DNA of 6,252 nt from Thiomicrorhabdus sp. (GCA_015488565.1 WFNQ01000055.1:1-6252), one strand, 5' to 3'. Positions 1 through 6,146 are shown, counted from the first letter of the stretch. The notes: generated by a model from the sequence alone, not told the origin. A program made the numbers and translations.

Positions 1-23
1 CCACTGAGCTTGATTCGTTATGT
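1..23 (+). other. Partial attC-like recombination site (right end), start of gene cassette 1
   Basis: The window opens with what looks like the right half of an integron attC site, ending in the core site GTTATGT at 17-23. Recombination would fall between G17 and T18, so cassette 1 starts at T18. CTGAG at 4-8, eight bases before the core, recurs at 503-507, seven bases before the next core site. That shared arrangement suggests two related sites. GTTATGT deviates from the GTTRRRY consensus at one position (T for R). The left half lies outside the window, so the fold cannot be checked. Inference, supported mainly by the complementary ACATAA at 460-465. Confidence 0.55.
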
Positions 24-39
24 TTAATAAGGATAGTTG

Positions 40-453
40 ATGGAAATAATTAATATACCATTCGTCAAGAAAGTTGGAGTACAGAGAGACCGAGAAGGGA
101 ATTTGACTCTTGGTTTCGATGAATCAAATAAAAATCATTTACAAACGATTCATGCAAGTGCGCTTTTTGTCCTTGCTGAATCGGCGAGTGGTGAGGCATT
201 ACAAACATGTTTTCCTGAGTTTGTTGGTAAGGTTGCTCCTGTGGTGAGAGATTCTCAAATTAAATTTAAAAAACCTGCTGTAAAGTCAGTAATTGCCTGC
301 GCTTCAATAGCGGATGACTCAATGTCAAAATTCAAAGAGCAATTTGAGAAGAAAAAAAGATCAACGATAAGCGTTGATGTGGCGGTAAAAGATACAGATG
401 GAAATACGGTTTGTATTGGCTCGTTTAACTGGTTTGTGCAAAGTATTGAGTAA
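40..453 (+). CDS. Hotdog-fold thioesterase-like protein (PaaI / DUF4442-like), carried on putative cassette 1
   Basis: This 137-residue protein is the usual size of a single hotdog domain. Residues 32-51 form the expected central helix, with N32, H38 and E47 placed like the Asn/His and acidic residues of PaaI- and DUF4442-type thioesterases. The rest alternates predicted beta strands, with a hydrophobic C-terminal strand (residues 124-133). Family members usually hydrolyse acyl-CoA or related thioesters in the cytoplasm; the substrate here is unknown. ATG at 40 is preferred over the TTG at 37 because AAGGA (29-33) lies six bases before the ATG. The gene fills most of a roughly 498 bp unit bounded by attC-like sites, with no promoter of its own visible, so transcription probably comes from upstream in the array. 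It is unrelated to the methyltransferase that follows. The fold is fairly sure, the function is not. Confidence 0.8.
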   Translation: MEIINIPFVKKVGVQRDREGNLTLGFDESNKNHLQTIHASALFVLAESASGEALQTCFPEFVGKVAPVVRDSQIKFKKPAVKSVIACASIADDSMSKFKEQFEKKKRSTISVDVAVKDTDGNTVCIGSFNWFVQSIE

Positions 454-459
454 TGAAAA

Positions 460-521
460 ACATAAACATAGTAATCAGCTCCAAGAGACGCTCCACTCGT
501 ACCTGAGTTCTGGCGTTATAC
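460..521 (+). other. attC-like site between cassettes 1 and 2
   Basis: A 62 bp spacer with attC organisation. ACATAA (460-465) is the exact complement of TTATGT at the start of cassette 1 (18-23), as expected for the R'' box of a cassette pairing with its own R'. The right end is the core site GTTATAC (515-521), with recombination predicted between G515 and T516. An internal CTGAG (503-507) can pair partly with CTC at 479-481, and ACTC (495-498) can pair with GAGT (505-508). The R'' box reads ACATAAA where ACATAAC is expected, so it has one mismatch or one extra A. I could not derive a clean L''/L' pairing by eye. Confidence 0.6.
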
Positions 522-525
522 ACAC

Positions 526-530
526 AAGGA
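526..530 (+). promoter_or_regulatory. Ribosome binding site that decides the GTG start of the methyltransferase
   Basis: AAGGA lies six bases before the GTG at 537. The same AAGGA with the same six-base spacing precedes the ATG of the first gene (29-33). In both units it starts only 10-11 bases after the predicted recombination point, leaving leaders of 21-22 bases. This supports the GTG start and the shared cassette layout. Confidence 0.75.
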
Positions 531-536
531 ATCATC

Positions 537-1217
537 GTGGAATTATCAAAAGTAGTACCTTGGGGGAGATCATTAAGCGAGTACAGAGATATGTTTTCGC
601 TTTCAAGTGATGACCTTGAAAAAAAGATACTTGGTTGTGGAGATGGCCCTGCGTGTTTTAATGCTGAGTTACGTGCCAAGGGGGGTAGGGTGACATCCAT
701 TGATCCTATCTATCGATTTAGTCCCGATCAAATACGGTTAAGAATTGACGAGGTTTACCCTCAAATAATGAAGCAGGTTTCAAAGAACAAAAATGACTAT
801 GTTTGGAAAAATATAAGTGGTGTTGAGGAGCTTGGAAAAGTCAGAATGGGGGCTATGGCCGTCTTTTTAAATGATTATGAAAAACATCAAAACTCTGGGA
901 GATATATTGACGCATCATTACCAATATTGCCATTTGATAACGGTGAGTTTGATTTGGCTTTGTGTTCTCACTATTTATTTTTATATAGTGAGCATGTGGG
1001 TTTGGAGCAGCACATACAGTCGATGAAAGAACTTTGTCGTGTTGCAAAGGAGGTGCGAGTTTATCCGCTGTTATGTATTGGTGACAACAAAGAATCTCCA
1101 CACCTTAAACCAGTCATGGCGGAGTTGGAAAGAGATGGTGTTAAGGTTTCATTGCTTGCGGTGGAATATGAGTTTCAAAAAGGTGCGACAAGAATGTTGG
1201 TGGCAAAAAGTGTATAA
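537..1217 (+). CDS. Class I SAM-dependent methyltransferase-like protein, carried on putative cassette 2
   Basis: A 226-residue soluble protein. Residues 31-39 (ILGCGDGPA) match the glycine-rich SAM-binding motif I of Rossmann-fold methyltransferases, and the acidic D56 after strand 2 (VTSIDP) fits the residue that holds the SAM ribose. Residues 131-150 (LPFDNGEFDLALCSHYLFLY) are the usual motif IV region of Methyltransf_11-type enzymes. Helix and strand pairs follow, with VRVYPLL at 173-179. The substrate cannot be inferred. GTG is the start because AAGGA lies six bases upstream and no better in-frame ATG precedes motif I. The TAA stop (1215-1217) lies inside GTATAAC, the putative R'' box, a common arrangement in integron cassettes. 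No promoter of its own is visible. The stretch at 68-120 matches no motif I know and may give substrate specificity. Confidence 0.75.
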   Translation: MELSKVVPWGRSLSEYRDMFSLSSDDLEKKILGCGDGPACFNAELRAKGGRVTSIDPIYRFSPDQIRLRIDEVYPQIMKQVSKNKNDYVWKNISGVEELGKVRMGAMAVFLNDYEKHQNSGRYIDASLPILPFDNGEFDLALCSHYLFLYSEHVGLEQHIQSMKELCRVAKEVRVYPLLCIGDNKESPHLKPVMAELERDGVKVSLLAVEYEFQKGATRMLVAKSV

Positions 1218-1280
1218 CGAATAAGATTAGGTCGTGATTTGCGCGTAGCGTGAAGCTACGATTTGAACCGTTTGTTGGGC
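1212..1280 (+). other. Terminal attC-like site of cassette 2, end of the array
   Basis: A 69 bp site. R'' GTATAAC (1212-1218) is the full seven-base complement of the GTTATAC that opens this cassette at 515-521. The right core GTTGGGC (1274-1280) fits GTTRRRY exactly, with recombination predicted after G1274. The centre has a hairpin, CGTAGC (1244-1249) and GCTACG (1255-1260) with loop GTGAA, which would be the variable terminal structure. GGT (1230-1232) and ACC (1267-1269) can pair outside it. The right core is not the complement of R''. That is expected if this is the last cassette, because the bases after G1274 then belong to the chromosomal side and not to the cassette. Confidence 0.65.
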
Positions 1281-1310
1281 AAGCTCAATTCACCTTGCCC
1301 CCTCTTTTTT
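1277..1310 (+). terminator. Rho-independent terminator after the cassette array
   Basis: GGGCAAG (1277-1283) and CTTGCCC (1294-1300) form a perfect seven-pair, GC-rich stem with a ten-base loop. CC, T, C and six T residues (to 1310) follow. The T run is only on the plus-strand side, so it ends transcription from the cassettes before the convergent PEP-CTERM gene. The left arm shares GGGC with the last core site GTTGGGC. Confidence 0.8.
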
Positions 1311-1341
1311 CGTGATGCTATTGTGCAGAGGCCTTTATGTC

Positions 1342-1920
1342 TTAACCTTGTTTACGGCGACGTGCGGCCATAAAGCCAACTAACCCTAAACCACCTAGCA
1401 TTAAAGCAATGGAGCTGGGTTCTGGTACGGGGGATATTGCTACGATTTTATTGGTTAAGTCGTAACTGAAGCTTTCATTATCTCTGTCAATAAGAGGTAA
1501 AAAAAGGCTGTATTGTGATGTGTTTTCTGGTGAATAGCCACTAATCGATAAGAAGTAGTTTCCAGGCAAAACAGGCGCTGAGTCAAGAATGATGGTTGCA
1601 ACATTTTCGTCTGAAATAGAGAAGGTTTCTTCTTCATTATAACTGCCGTTATACTCTATGCTGTAAAATTCAGAAACACCATCGAATCCATTTCTTAGTG
1701 CCACGGCTTCGAGTCGCCAATTTCCTTCAGGAACGGTAAAGTTAAATGTATCTGTAAAATTGCCTACTACACCTGTTGTCATACTGGCTAAATAGAGGTA
1801 GTTATTGTTATCATCATAAAAGCCGATATCATCTAAAATGTAAGTGTTATCTGCTATAGAAGTGCTAGAGATTAAAGCTAAGGAGGCTGTTAATCCAATG
1901 TTACGGAGTATTTTGTTCAT
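1342..1920 (-). CDS. PEP-CTERM sorting-domain protein, FxDxF type
   Basis: A 192-residue exported protein. Residues 1-23 form a signal peptide: basic MNKILRN, hydrophobic core, likely cleavage after SIA. The C-terminus is a textbook PEP-CTERM signal: VPEPSS at 165-170, a hydrophobic helix to about 186, then RRRK. Such proteins are cut by an exosortase and are typically surface or extracellular components in exopolysaccharide-producing Gram-negatives. FTDTF at 55-59 resembles the FxDxF motif of a known PEP-CTERM subfamily, and the mature part (about 24-160) looks like an all-beta domain. An upstream in-frame ATG at 1974 would add 18 residues before the signal peptide. I chose 1920 because that extension spoils the signal peptide and overlaps the candidate -10. 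Its ribosome site is weak (AGG, eight bases before ATG). No exosortase is in the window. It may follow the diguanylate cyclase in a transcript, or use its own promoter. Confidence 0.85.
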   Translation of the reverse strand: MNKILRNIGLTASLALISSTSIADNTYILDDIGFYDDNNNYLYLASMTTGVVGNFTDTFNFTVPEGNWRLEAVALRNGFDGVSEFYSIEYNGSYNEEETFSISDENVATIILDSAPVLPGNYFLSISGYSPENTSQYSLFLPLIDRDNESFSYDLTNKIVAISPVPEPSSIALMLGGLGLVGFMAARRRKQG

Positions 1921-1957
1921 AGGGTTTACCTGTTTGATTAAATAAATAACAAATAGC

Positions 1958-1963
1958 ATTATA
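1958..1963 (-). promoter_or_regulatory. Candidate -10 element for the PEP-CTERM gene
   Basis: The minus strand reads a perfect TATAAT here, 37 bases upstream of the chosen start codon, in the 75 bp gap after the diguanylate cyclase. There is no convincing -35 at 16-18 bases (only CTTTAT-like sequence), so the promoter is tentative. Confidence 0.4.
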
Positions 1964-1995
1964 CGTAAAAACATTTATTAATAAAGGATAGTTAG

Positions 1996-3210
1996 CTAGC
2001 GTTTAAATGTTTGTACTTGGTTGCGGCCTTGTTCTTTGGCTTTATAAAGTGCTTTGTCTGCTTGGTGAATGAGATTTTCGTAAGAGGACGTGGGGGTTTG
2101 AGAGCTGATGGTGGCGACGCCAAGGCTGATGGTCACGATTGGAAAGGGTTTTACGGCTTTATTGGGGATATTAAGTTCTTCTACTTTTTGGCGCAGGTGT
2201 TCTGCAAAATGCTGTGCGCCTTGTTGGTCTGTTTCGGGCAGGAGAATAATAAATTCTTCCCCCCCATAGCGCGCACAAAAATCGACGGGACGTTTTAGGG
2301 CGTTTTGAATGAGTTGTGCAATTTGTTTTAAGCATTTATCGCCAGCGAGATGCCCATAAGTGTCATTAAATTCTTTAAATTTATCAATGTCACACATGAT
2401 GACGGAAAGAGGGTGTTTGTCTCGTAGATGGTGTTTAAATTCGGTCACAATTCGTTCGGAAAAAACTCGGCGATTGGGTATGCCTGTTAGGGCGTCGATA
2501 GTGGCTTGTTGTTGAATAATTTTATAGGCTTCTCTTAGTTTTCGGGTGGTTAGCATAATGACAATAACGCCAATAAATCCAATAATAACATGCCCTATAA
2601 AGAGGGTGAGAAAGGGGGTTTTTGTCATATAAGAGGAGGTGATGCTGATGCCACCTCCAATATTGCTGTGTAATAAGTCTTGTTTGGGATGGCAACCAAA
2701 GCAGCTTTCGTCGGCATGAATTGGCGCCATATAAAAATAATATGGCTCACCATTTTTAGTGATAAATTGCCCTTTTTCTTTTAATCCGTTTTGAAATTCT
2801 TTGAGTGTTTTGACTTCAAGCGGAGTAGGTTTGTTAGCGGGATTGATGGGGTTTAAGCTGGTAAAGTGAAATTGCACGCCACTTTTTTGCATCGCAATAT
2901 CGGATATTTGTTTAATCATGTAAGCAGGGTTTATTTGAGTTAAGGTTAGGCTTTCATTGACCTTAATATCTCGATTGGGCACGTTAAGGTAGGGATTAGG
3001 CTGAGTATTATGAGTGACGGGAACATAGACTCCGATGTGTTGAGTGTTCCAAAGTCGAGTGATATTGATGTATTCAAAGAAGGTTTTGGCCGATTCAAAG
3101 GCAAGGCGTTCTTGCTCTTTACTGGCAACGCTATAATTCCATGCAAATGAGGCGATAACCAGTAATATCCATGTTAAAAGGGTAAATAAAAAGAATCTTT
3201 TGGTTTTCAT
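1996..3210 (-). CDS. Membrane diguanylate cyclase with periplasmic Tll0287-like (DUF3365) CxxCH sensor domain
   Basis: A 404-residue inner-membrane signalling enzyme predicted to make cyclic di-GMP from two GTP. The order is a transmembrane segment (about 6-24), a periplasmic domain of the DUF3365/Tll0287-like type (about 30-195), a second membrane segment (about 199-221), a short linker helix and a cytoplasmic GGDEF domain (about 235-404). CFGCH at 170-174 is a c-type haem attachment motif, suggesting a redox or gas sensor. The GGDEF domain has DALTGIPNRR (239-248), CDIDKFKEFND (273-283) with metal-binding Asp, and the active-site form GGEEF (316-320). RPVD (307-310), five residues before it, fits the inhibitory I-site RxxD, so product feedback is likely. 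The start is supported by GGGGAAG six bases upstream. It lies 75 bp upstream of the PEP-CTERM gene, same strand. The signal sensed is unknown. Confidence 0.92.
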   Translation of the reverse strand: MKTKRFFLFTLLTWILLVIASFAWNYSVASKEQERLAFESAKTFFEYINITRLWNTQHIGVYVPVTHNTQPNPYLNVPNRDIKVNESLTLTQINPAYMIKQISDIAMQKSGVQFHFTSLNPINPANKPTPLEVKTLKEFQNGLKEKGQFITKNGEPYYFYMAPIHADESCFGCHPKQDLLHSNIGGGISITSSYMTKTPFLTLFIGHVIIGFIGVIVIMLTTRKLREAYKIIQQQATIDALTGIPNRRVFSERIVTEFKHHLRDKHPLSVIMCDIDKFKEFNDTYGHLAGDKCLKQIAQLIQNALKRPVDFCARYGGEEFIILLPETDQQGAQHFAEHLRQKVEELNIPNKAVKPFPIVTISLGVATISSQTPTSSYENLIHQADKALYKAKEQGRNQVQTFKR

Positions 3211-3326
3211 AAAAAACTTCCCCTATTTTTGGCTTTAGAGCTTACTTCATTGTTCTTTATAATCTCATATTTTATGTGTGTTGTATATTTTAAGGTGGCA
3301 AAAATACCTATGCTTTAAGTGTGGTT
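3211..3326. other. Intergenic gap upstream of the diguanylate cyclase
   Basis: This 116 bp AT-rich gap separates the thioesterase and cyclase genes, both on the minus strand. It probably holds the cyclase promoter. The minus strand has TATAAA at 3256-3261 and TTGCCA at 3296-3301, but they are not at standard spacing from each other. I see no clear terminator for the thioesterase gene. Confidence 0.3.
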
Positions 3327-3755
3327 TTATGAGGGGTGGTTTTGATAAGGGGCAATAAATTCGGTTGGAATTTTAGTCGGCTTTTGATTTTTTAGGTTAA
3401 TACATACCCACAAACTTTGTCCTGTAAATACAGTTTTACCATCTTTTGAACGAATTACTTGAAAAAAACGATGACGTTTTATGGTCTTTTGAACGGGTTC
3501 AACCCACGTACCTATTTGTAACCGTTCGTTGAGATGACAGCTTAGATGAAAGTTCATCTGGTGCTGTTTGATGACCATGACTTTTCCAACATTTTTGATG
3601 ACATGTTCATCCACGCCAACAGAGAGGCTATGTTGCCAAGCGATGGTTTCCATCCATTTTAAATAAATCTGATTGTTTACATGGCTAAGACGATCAATTT
3701 CTTCTTCAATAACGGTGTGTTCTAAAATAAAAGGGGTAGGGTGTAGCCAAGTCAT
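3327..3755 (-). CDS. Acyl-CoA thioesterase, 4HBT hotdog family (YbgC/FadM-like)
   Basis: A 142-residue cytoplasmic protein of normal length for a single-domain 4-hydroxybenzoyl-CoA-thioesterase-type hotdog enzyme. The signature is at the N-terminus: D21 followed by HVNN (25-28), then YLKWMETIAWQHS on the central helix, matching the D...HVNN..Y...E pattern of YbgC and FadM relatives. D21 is the likely catalytic Asp. The following strands (IGTWVEPVQKT, HRFFQVIR, TVFTGQSLWVCINL) complete the fold. It probably hydrolyses fatty acyl-CoA or similar thioesters, but the chain-length preference cannot be read. The ATG has AAGGAAG five bases upstream. A second ATG four bases earlier is out of frame. 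It is divergent from aroC and may share regulatory DNA with it. It is not closely similar to the hotdog protein at 40-453. Confidence 0.88.
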   Translation of the reverse strand: MTWLHPTPFILEHTVIEEEIDRLSHVNNQIYLKWMETIAWQHSLSVGVDEHVIKNVGKVMVIKQHQMNFHLSCHLNERLQIGTWVEPVQKTIKRHRFFQVIRSKDGKTVFTGQSLWVCINLKNQKPTKIPTEFIAPYQNHPS

Positions 3756-3802
3756 GCATTCTTCCTTGCATTTTTATTTAAAGATTAGGTTAAAATAGGC
3801 GG

Positions 3803-3810
3803 ATTATAAC
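3803..3810. promoter_or_regulatory. Candidate overlapping -10 elements between the divergent thioesterase and aroC genes
   Basis: ATTATAAC reads as TATAAC on plus (3805-3810), about 23 bases before the aroC ATG, and as perfect TATAAT on minus (3803-3808), about 48 bases before the thioesterase ATG. The surrounding GGATTATAACC is nearly palindromic. Neither direction shows a good -35 at the right distance, so this is a suggestion only. Confidence 0.35.
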
Positions 3811-3832
3811 CAAATTTTAGAGAAATAGAATT

Positions 3833-4930
3833 ATGTCAGGCAATACCATTGGACAAAATTTTCGTGTGACGACGTTTGGCGAAAGCCACGGTATCGCATT
3901 GGGCTGTATTGTGGATGGTTGTCCGCCAGGACTGGCGTTGAGTGAGCGGGATATTCAGATTGAACTGGATCGCCGTAAACCGGGTACATCTAAGCACGCA
4001 ACCGCACGTCGTGAAGACGATGAAGTGCAAATTTTATCGGGTGTGTTTGAAGGAAAAACCACGGGCACGCCGATTGGTTTATTGATTTTTAATAAAGACC
4101 AACGCTCGGCAGATTATTCAAAAGTAGCCGAGACGTTTCGCCCTTCTCATGCAGATTATACCTACACACAAAAGTACGGTTTTAGAGATTACCGTGGTGG
4201 TGGACGCTCATCGGCACGTGAAACGGCGATGCGCGTGGCGGCAGGCGCGATTGCCAAAAAGTACCTTAAAGACCGATTGGGTGTGGAAATTAAGGGGTAT
4301 TTATCGCAACTTGGCCCCATTAAGGTTGAGAATGTGACATGGCCTTTTGATAATGATAATGTCTATTTTTGCCCTGATAAAGACAAACAGGAAGAAATTC
4401 GTTTGTACATGGACGAGCTGTTAAAGCAGAAAAATTCCGTTGGTGCCAAAATTACCGTAGTGGCTAAAAATGTCCCCGTTGGATTGGGCGAACCTGTTTT
4501 TGACCGATTGGATGCCGACTTGGCTCATGCATTAATGAGCATTAATGCCGTTAAAGGGGTCGAAATTGGTGACGGTTTTGCCGTCGCAGCTCAAAAGGGA
4601 ACGGAACACCGTGATGAGATGAGTCCAGATGGATTTTTATCTAATCATGCAGGGGGGATTTTAGGCGGTATTTCAACTGGGCAAGACATTGTGGCGCACA
4701 TTGCGTTAAAGCCAACCTCCAGTATTATGACCCCAGGTAAAAGCATTAACACCGAAGGTAAAGCGGTGGATATGGTGACAAAAGGTCGCCATGACCCTTG
4801 TGTTGGTATTCGTGCCACACCCATTGCGGAAGCAAAGATGGCGATTGTGCTGTTAGATCACTTTATGCGTAACCGTGCTCAAAATGCTGATGTGGTTGCA
4901 CCGATGATGGATTTAGCAAAACAACCGTGA
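3833..4930 (+). CDS. aroC: Chorismate synthase
   Basis: A full-length 365-residue enzyme for the last shikimate-pathway step: anti-1,4 elimination of phosphate from 5-enolpyruvylshikimate-3-phosphate to chorismate, with reduced FMN. The N-terminus MSGNTIGQNFRVTTFGESHG is typical; it contains the first family-conserved His (H19). FRPSHADYTYTQKYG (102-116) holds the second (H106). GRSSARET (124-131) followed by RVAAGAIAKK (134-143) is the second signature region. Later landmarks are NAVKGVEIGDGF (238-249), KPTSSI (293-298), GRHDPCVGIRA (318-328) and AEAKMAIVLLDH (332-343). Nothing is truncated. It is a cytoplasmic homotetramer in known cases. The ATG has only a weak ribosome site (GAGAAAT about ten bases upstream), but conservation of the N-terminus fixes the start. 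The permease gene begins 13 bp after its stop. Confidence 0.98.
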   Translation: MSGNTIGQNFRVTTFGESHGIALGCIVDGCPPGLALSERDIQIELDRRKPGTSKHATARREDDEVQILSGVFEGKTTGTPIGLLIFNKDQRSADYSKVAETFRPSHADYTYTQKYGFRDYRGGGRSSARETAMRVAAGAIAKKYLKDRLGVEIKGYLSQLGPIKVENVTWPFDNDNVYFCPDKDKQEEIRLYMDELLKQKNSVGAKITVVAKNVPVGLGEPVFDRLDADLAHALMSINAVKGVEIGDGFAVAAQKGTEHRDEMSPDGFLSNHAGGILGGISTGQDIVAHIALKPTSSIMTPGKSINTEGKAVDMVTKGRHDPCVGIRATPIAEAKMAIVLLDHFMRNRAQNADVVAPMMDLAKQP

Positions 4931-4943
4931 CACGCTTCCTTTC

Positions 4944-6101
4944 TTGAAACGGCATTCCCTTCTTTTTCAACGTTTATCACTGCACTATTTTTTTTATTTT
5001 GGTGTGTTGGGGGCGTTGCTTCCGTATATGGGCTTGTATTTTCAATCGATTGGCCTAACGGCGATTGAGATTGGACAACTGCTTGCCGTGCTGTTGTCCA
5101 CTAAAATCATTGCGCCTAATATTTGGGGCTGGTTGGCGGATCGTTCAGGCTTGCCAATGCGCTGGGTTCGTTTGGCAACGGGGTTGGCGCTTTTATTTGC
5201 GGTTGGCCTTTTATGGTTTGAATCGTTTTGGGGGCTGTTTTTCACTATTCTTTTTTTTAGTTTTTTTTGGCACGCTTCTCTGCCCCAGTTTGAATCTTAT
5301 ACTTTTGGTTGTTTAGGGGATGAAAAACATCGTTATGGTGAAATCCGTCTTTGGGGTTCGGTCGGTTTTATTGTTGCCGTACTATTAGTCGGCTGGCAAG
5401 TCGAGCATTTTTCTATTATTTGGTTGCCCATTGACCTGTTTGTTTTATTAGCGGTAGTTTGGTTGTCTACCTACCTGTTAAAAGATCAAAAACGCATTCA
5501 TCATCCGCCTTTTTCAGTGGGGTTTTTACAAATACTCAAGCAACCTGCGGTATGGAGTTTGTTGCTGGTTAGCTTTTTAATGCAGTTATCGCATGGTGTC
5601 TATTATGCTTTTTTTACCATTCACTTAAATAGCCTAGGCTACGATAACACGACCATTGCTTGGTTGTGGGCACTGGGTGTTATGGCCGAAGTGGCTGTTT
5701 TTTATTGGATGAGCGTTATTTTTAAACGCCACACCGTGCGTTTTTTGATTTTATTGAGTTTGGCATTAACCATTGTGCGCTGGTTAATGAACGCCTATTT
5801 AGCCGACTCCCTTATGTGGATGCTCCTAGCACAGCTTTTACATGCCGCAAGCTTTGGCCTATTTCATGCCGCGGCCATTCATTTGATTGATGATTATTTT
5901 AAGGGTAAACACCACGGCAAAGGTCAAGCGATATTTGCTGCATCCAGTCATGGATTGGGGGGCGCGTTAGGAATGTTAATCGCAGGCTACGCTTGGACAA
6001 TCGGTGGCGCAGAGCTCAGTTATGGATTAAGTGCTTTTGCCGTTGCGATCTCTTTTATTGTCGCTTATCGTTGGATTAGGACTGAGCCTTCAAAAAACTA
6101 A
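4944..6101 (+). CDS. MFS transporter, HcaT / MFS_1-like (proton-coupled permease type)
   Basis: A 385-residue integral membrane protein with about twelve hydrophobic segments. The N-terminal RLSLHYFFYFGVLGALLPYMGLYF (10-33) and the loop WGWLADRSG (61-69), an MFS motif A variant, are typical of the HcaT (3-phenylpropionate permease-like) branch. YGEIRLWGSVGFIV (131-144) and the TM7 region HGVYYAFFTIHLNSLGY (217-233) support this. The substrate is unknown; naming it phenylpropionate would be unjustified. The only usable start is TTG at 4944: an in-frame stop lies at 4914-4916, no ATG or GTG lies between, and the next ATG is inside the first helix. No purine-rich ribosome site precedes it, so initiation may depend on ribosomes finishing aroC 13 bp upstream. 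The distance from the start to the first helix is normal for the family. Confidence 0.88.
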   Translation: MKRHSLLFQRLSLHYFFYFGVLGALLPYMGLYFQSIGLTAIEIGQLLAVLLSTKIIAPNIWGWLADRSGLPMRWVRLATGLALLFAVGLLWFESFWGLFFTILFFSFFWHASLPQFESYTFGCLGDEKHRYGEIRLWGSVGFIVAVLLVGWQVEHFSIIWLPIDLFVLLAVVWLSTYLLKDQKRIHHPPFSVGFLQILKQPAVWSLLLVSFLMQLSHGVYYAFFTIHLNSLGYDNTTIAWLWALGVMAEVAVFYWMSVIFKRHTVRFLILLSLALTIVRWLMNAYLADSLMWMLLAQLLHAASFGLFHAAAIHLIDDYFKGKHHGKGQAIFAASSHGLGGALGMLIAGYAWTIGGAELSYGLSAFAVAISFIVAYRWIRTEPSKN

Positions 6102-6146
6102 TTAACTATTTGACGATTCGTTGAGTCGTTACAAAAGGAGAATATT
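6102..6146 (+). promoter_or_regulatory. Short gap with a small hairpin and the gloA ribosome binding site
   Basis: ACGATTC (6113-6119) and GAGTCGT (6123-6129) can form a seven-pair hairpin with one G-T wobble and a three-base loop. No T run follows, so it is not an intrinsic terminator, and gloA may be read through from the permease. AAGGAG (6135-6140) is a strong ribosome site six bases before the gloA ATG. Confidence 0.5.

Noticed and set aside
37..39. TTG start one codon before the ATG of the first gene
   Set aside because: The ATG at 40 has ideal six-base spacing from AAGGA; the TTG would have only three.
478..495. Short direct repeat GCTCCA (478-483 and 490-495) as a CRISPR or repeat array
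   Set aside because: Only two six-base copies twelve bases apart, inside the attC-like spacer. Too short to be an array.
425..1101. Minus-strand open frames of 91 and 82 codons (425-700, 853-1101) across the cassette genes
   Set aside because: They overlap genes with clear folds on the plus strand, and their translations show no recognisable domain or consistent composition.
1244..1260. Hairpin CGTAGC/GCTACG as a terminator
   Set aside because: No T run follows. It fits better as the central structure of the attC-like site, and the real terminator lies at 1277-1310.
1921..1974. 18-residue N-terminal extension of the PEP-CTERM protein
   Set aside because: It adds a second hydrophobic stretch before a complete signal peptide and runs through the candidate -10 element.
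3321..3343. Direct repeat GTGGTTTT around the 3' end of the thioesterase gene
   Set aside because: Two eight-base, low-complexity copies, one mostly in coding sequence. No function suggested.
6113..6129. Hairpin before gloA as an intrinsic terminator
   Set aside because: The stem has a wobble pair and is followed by TACAAAAGG, not a T run.
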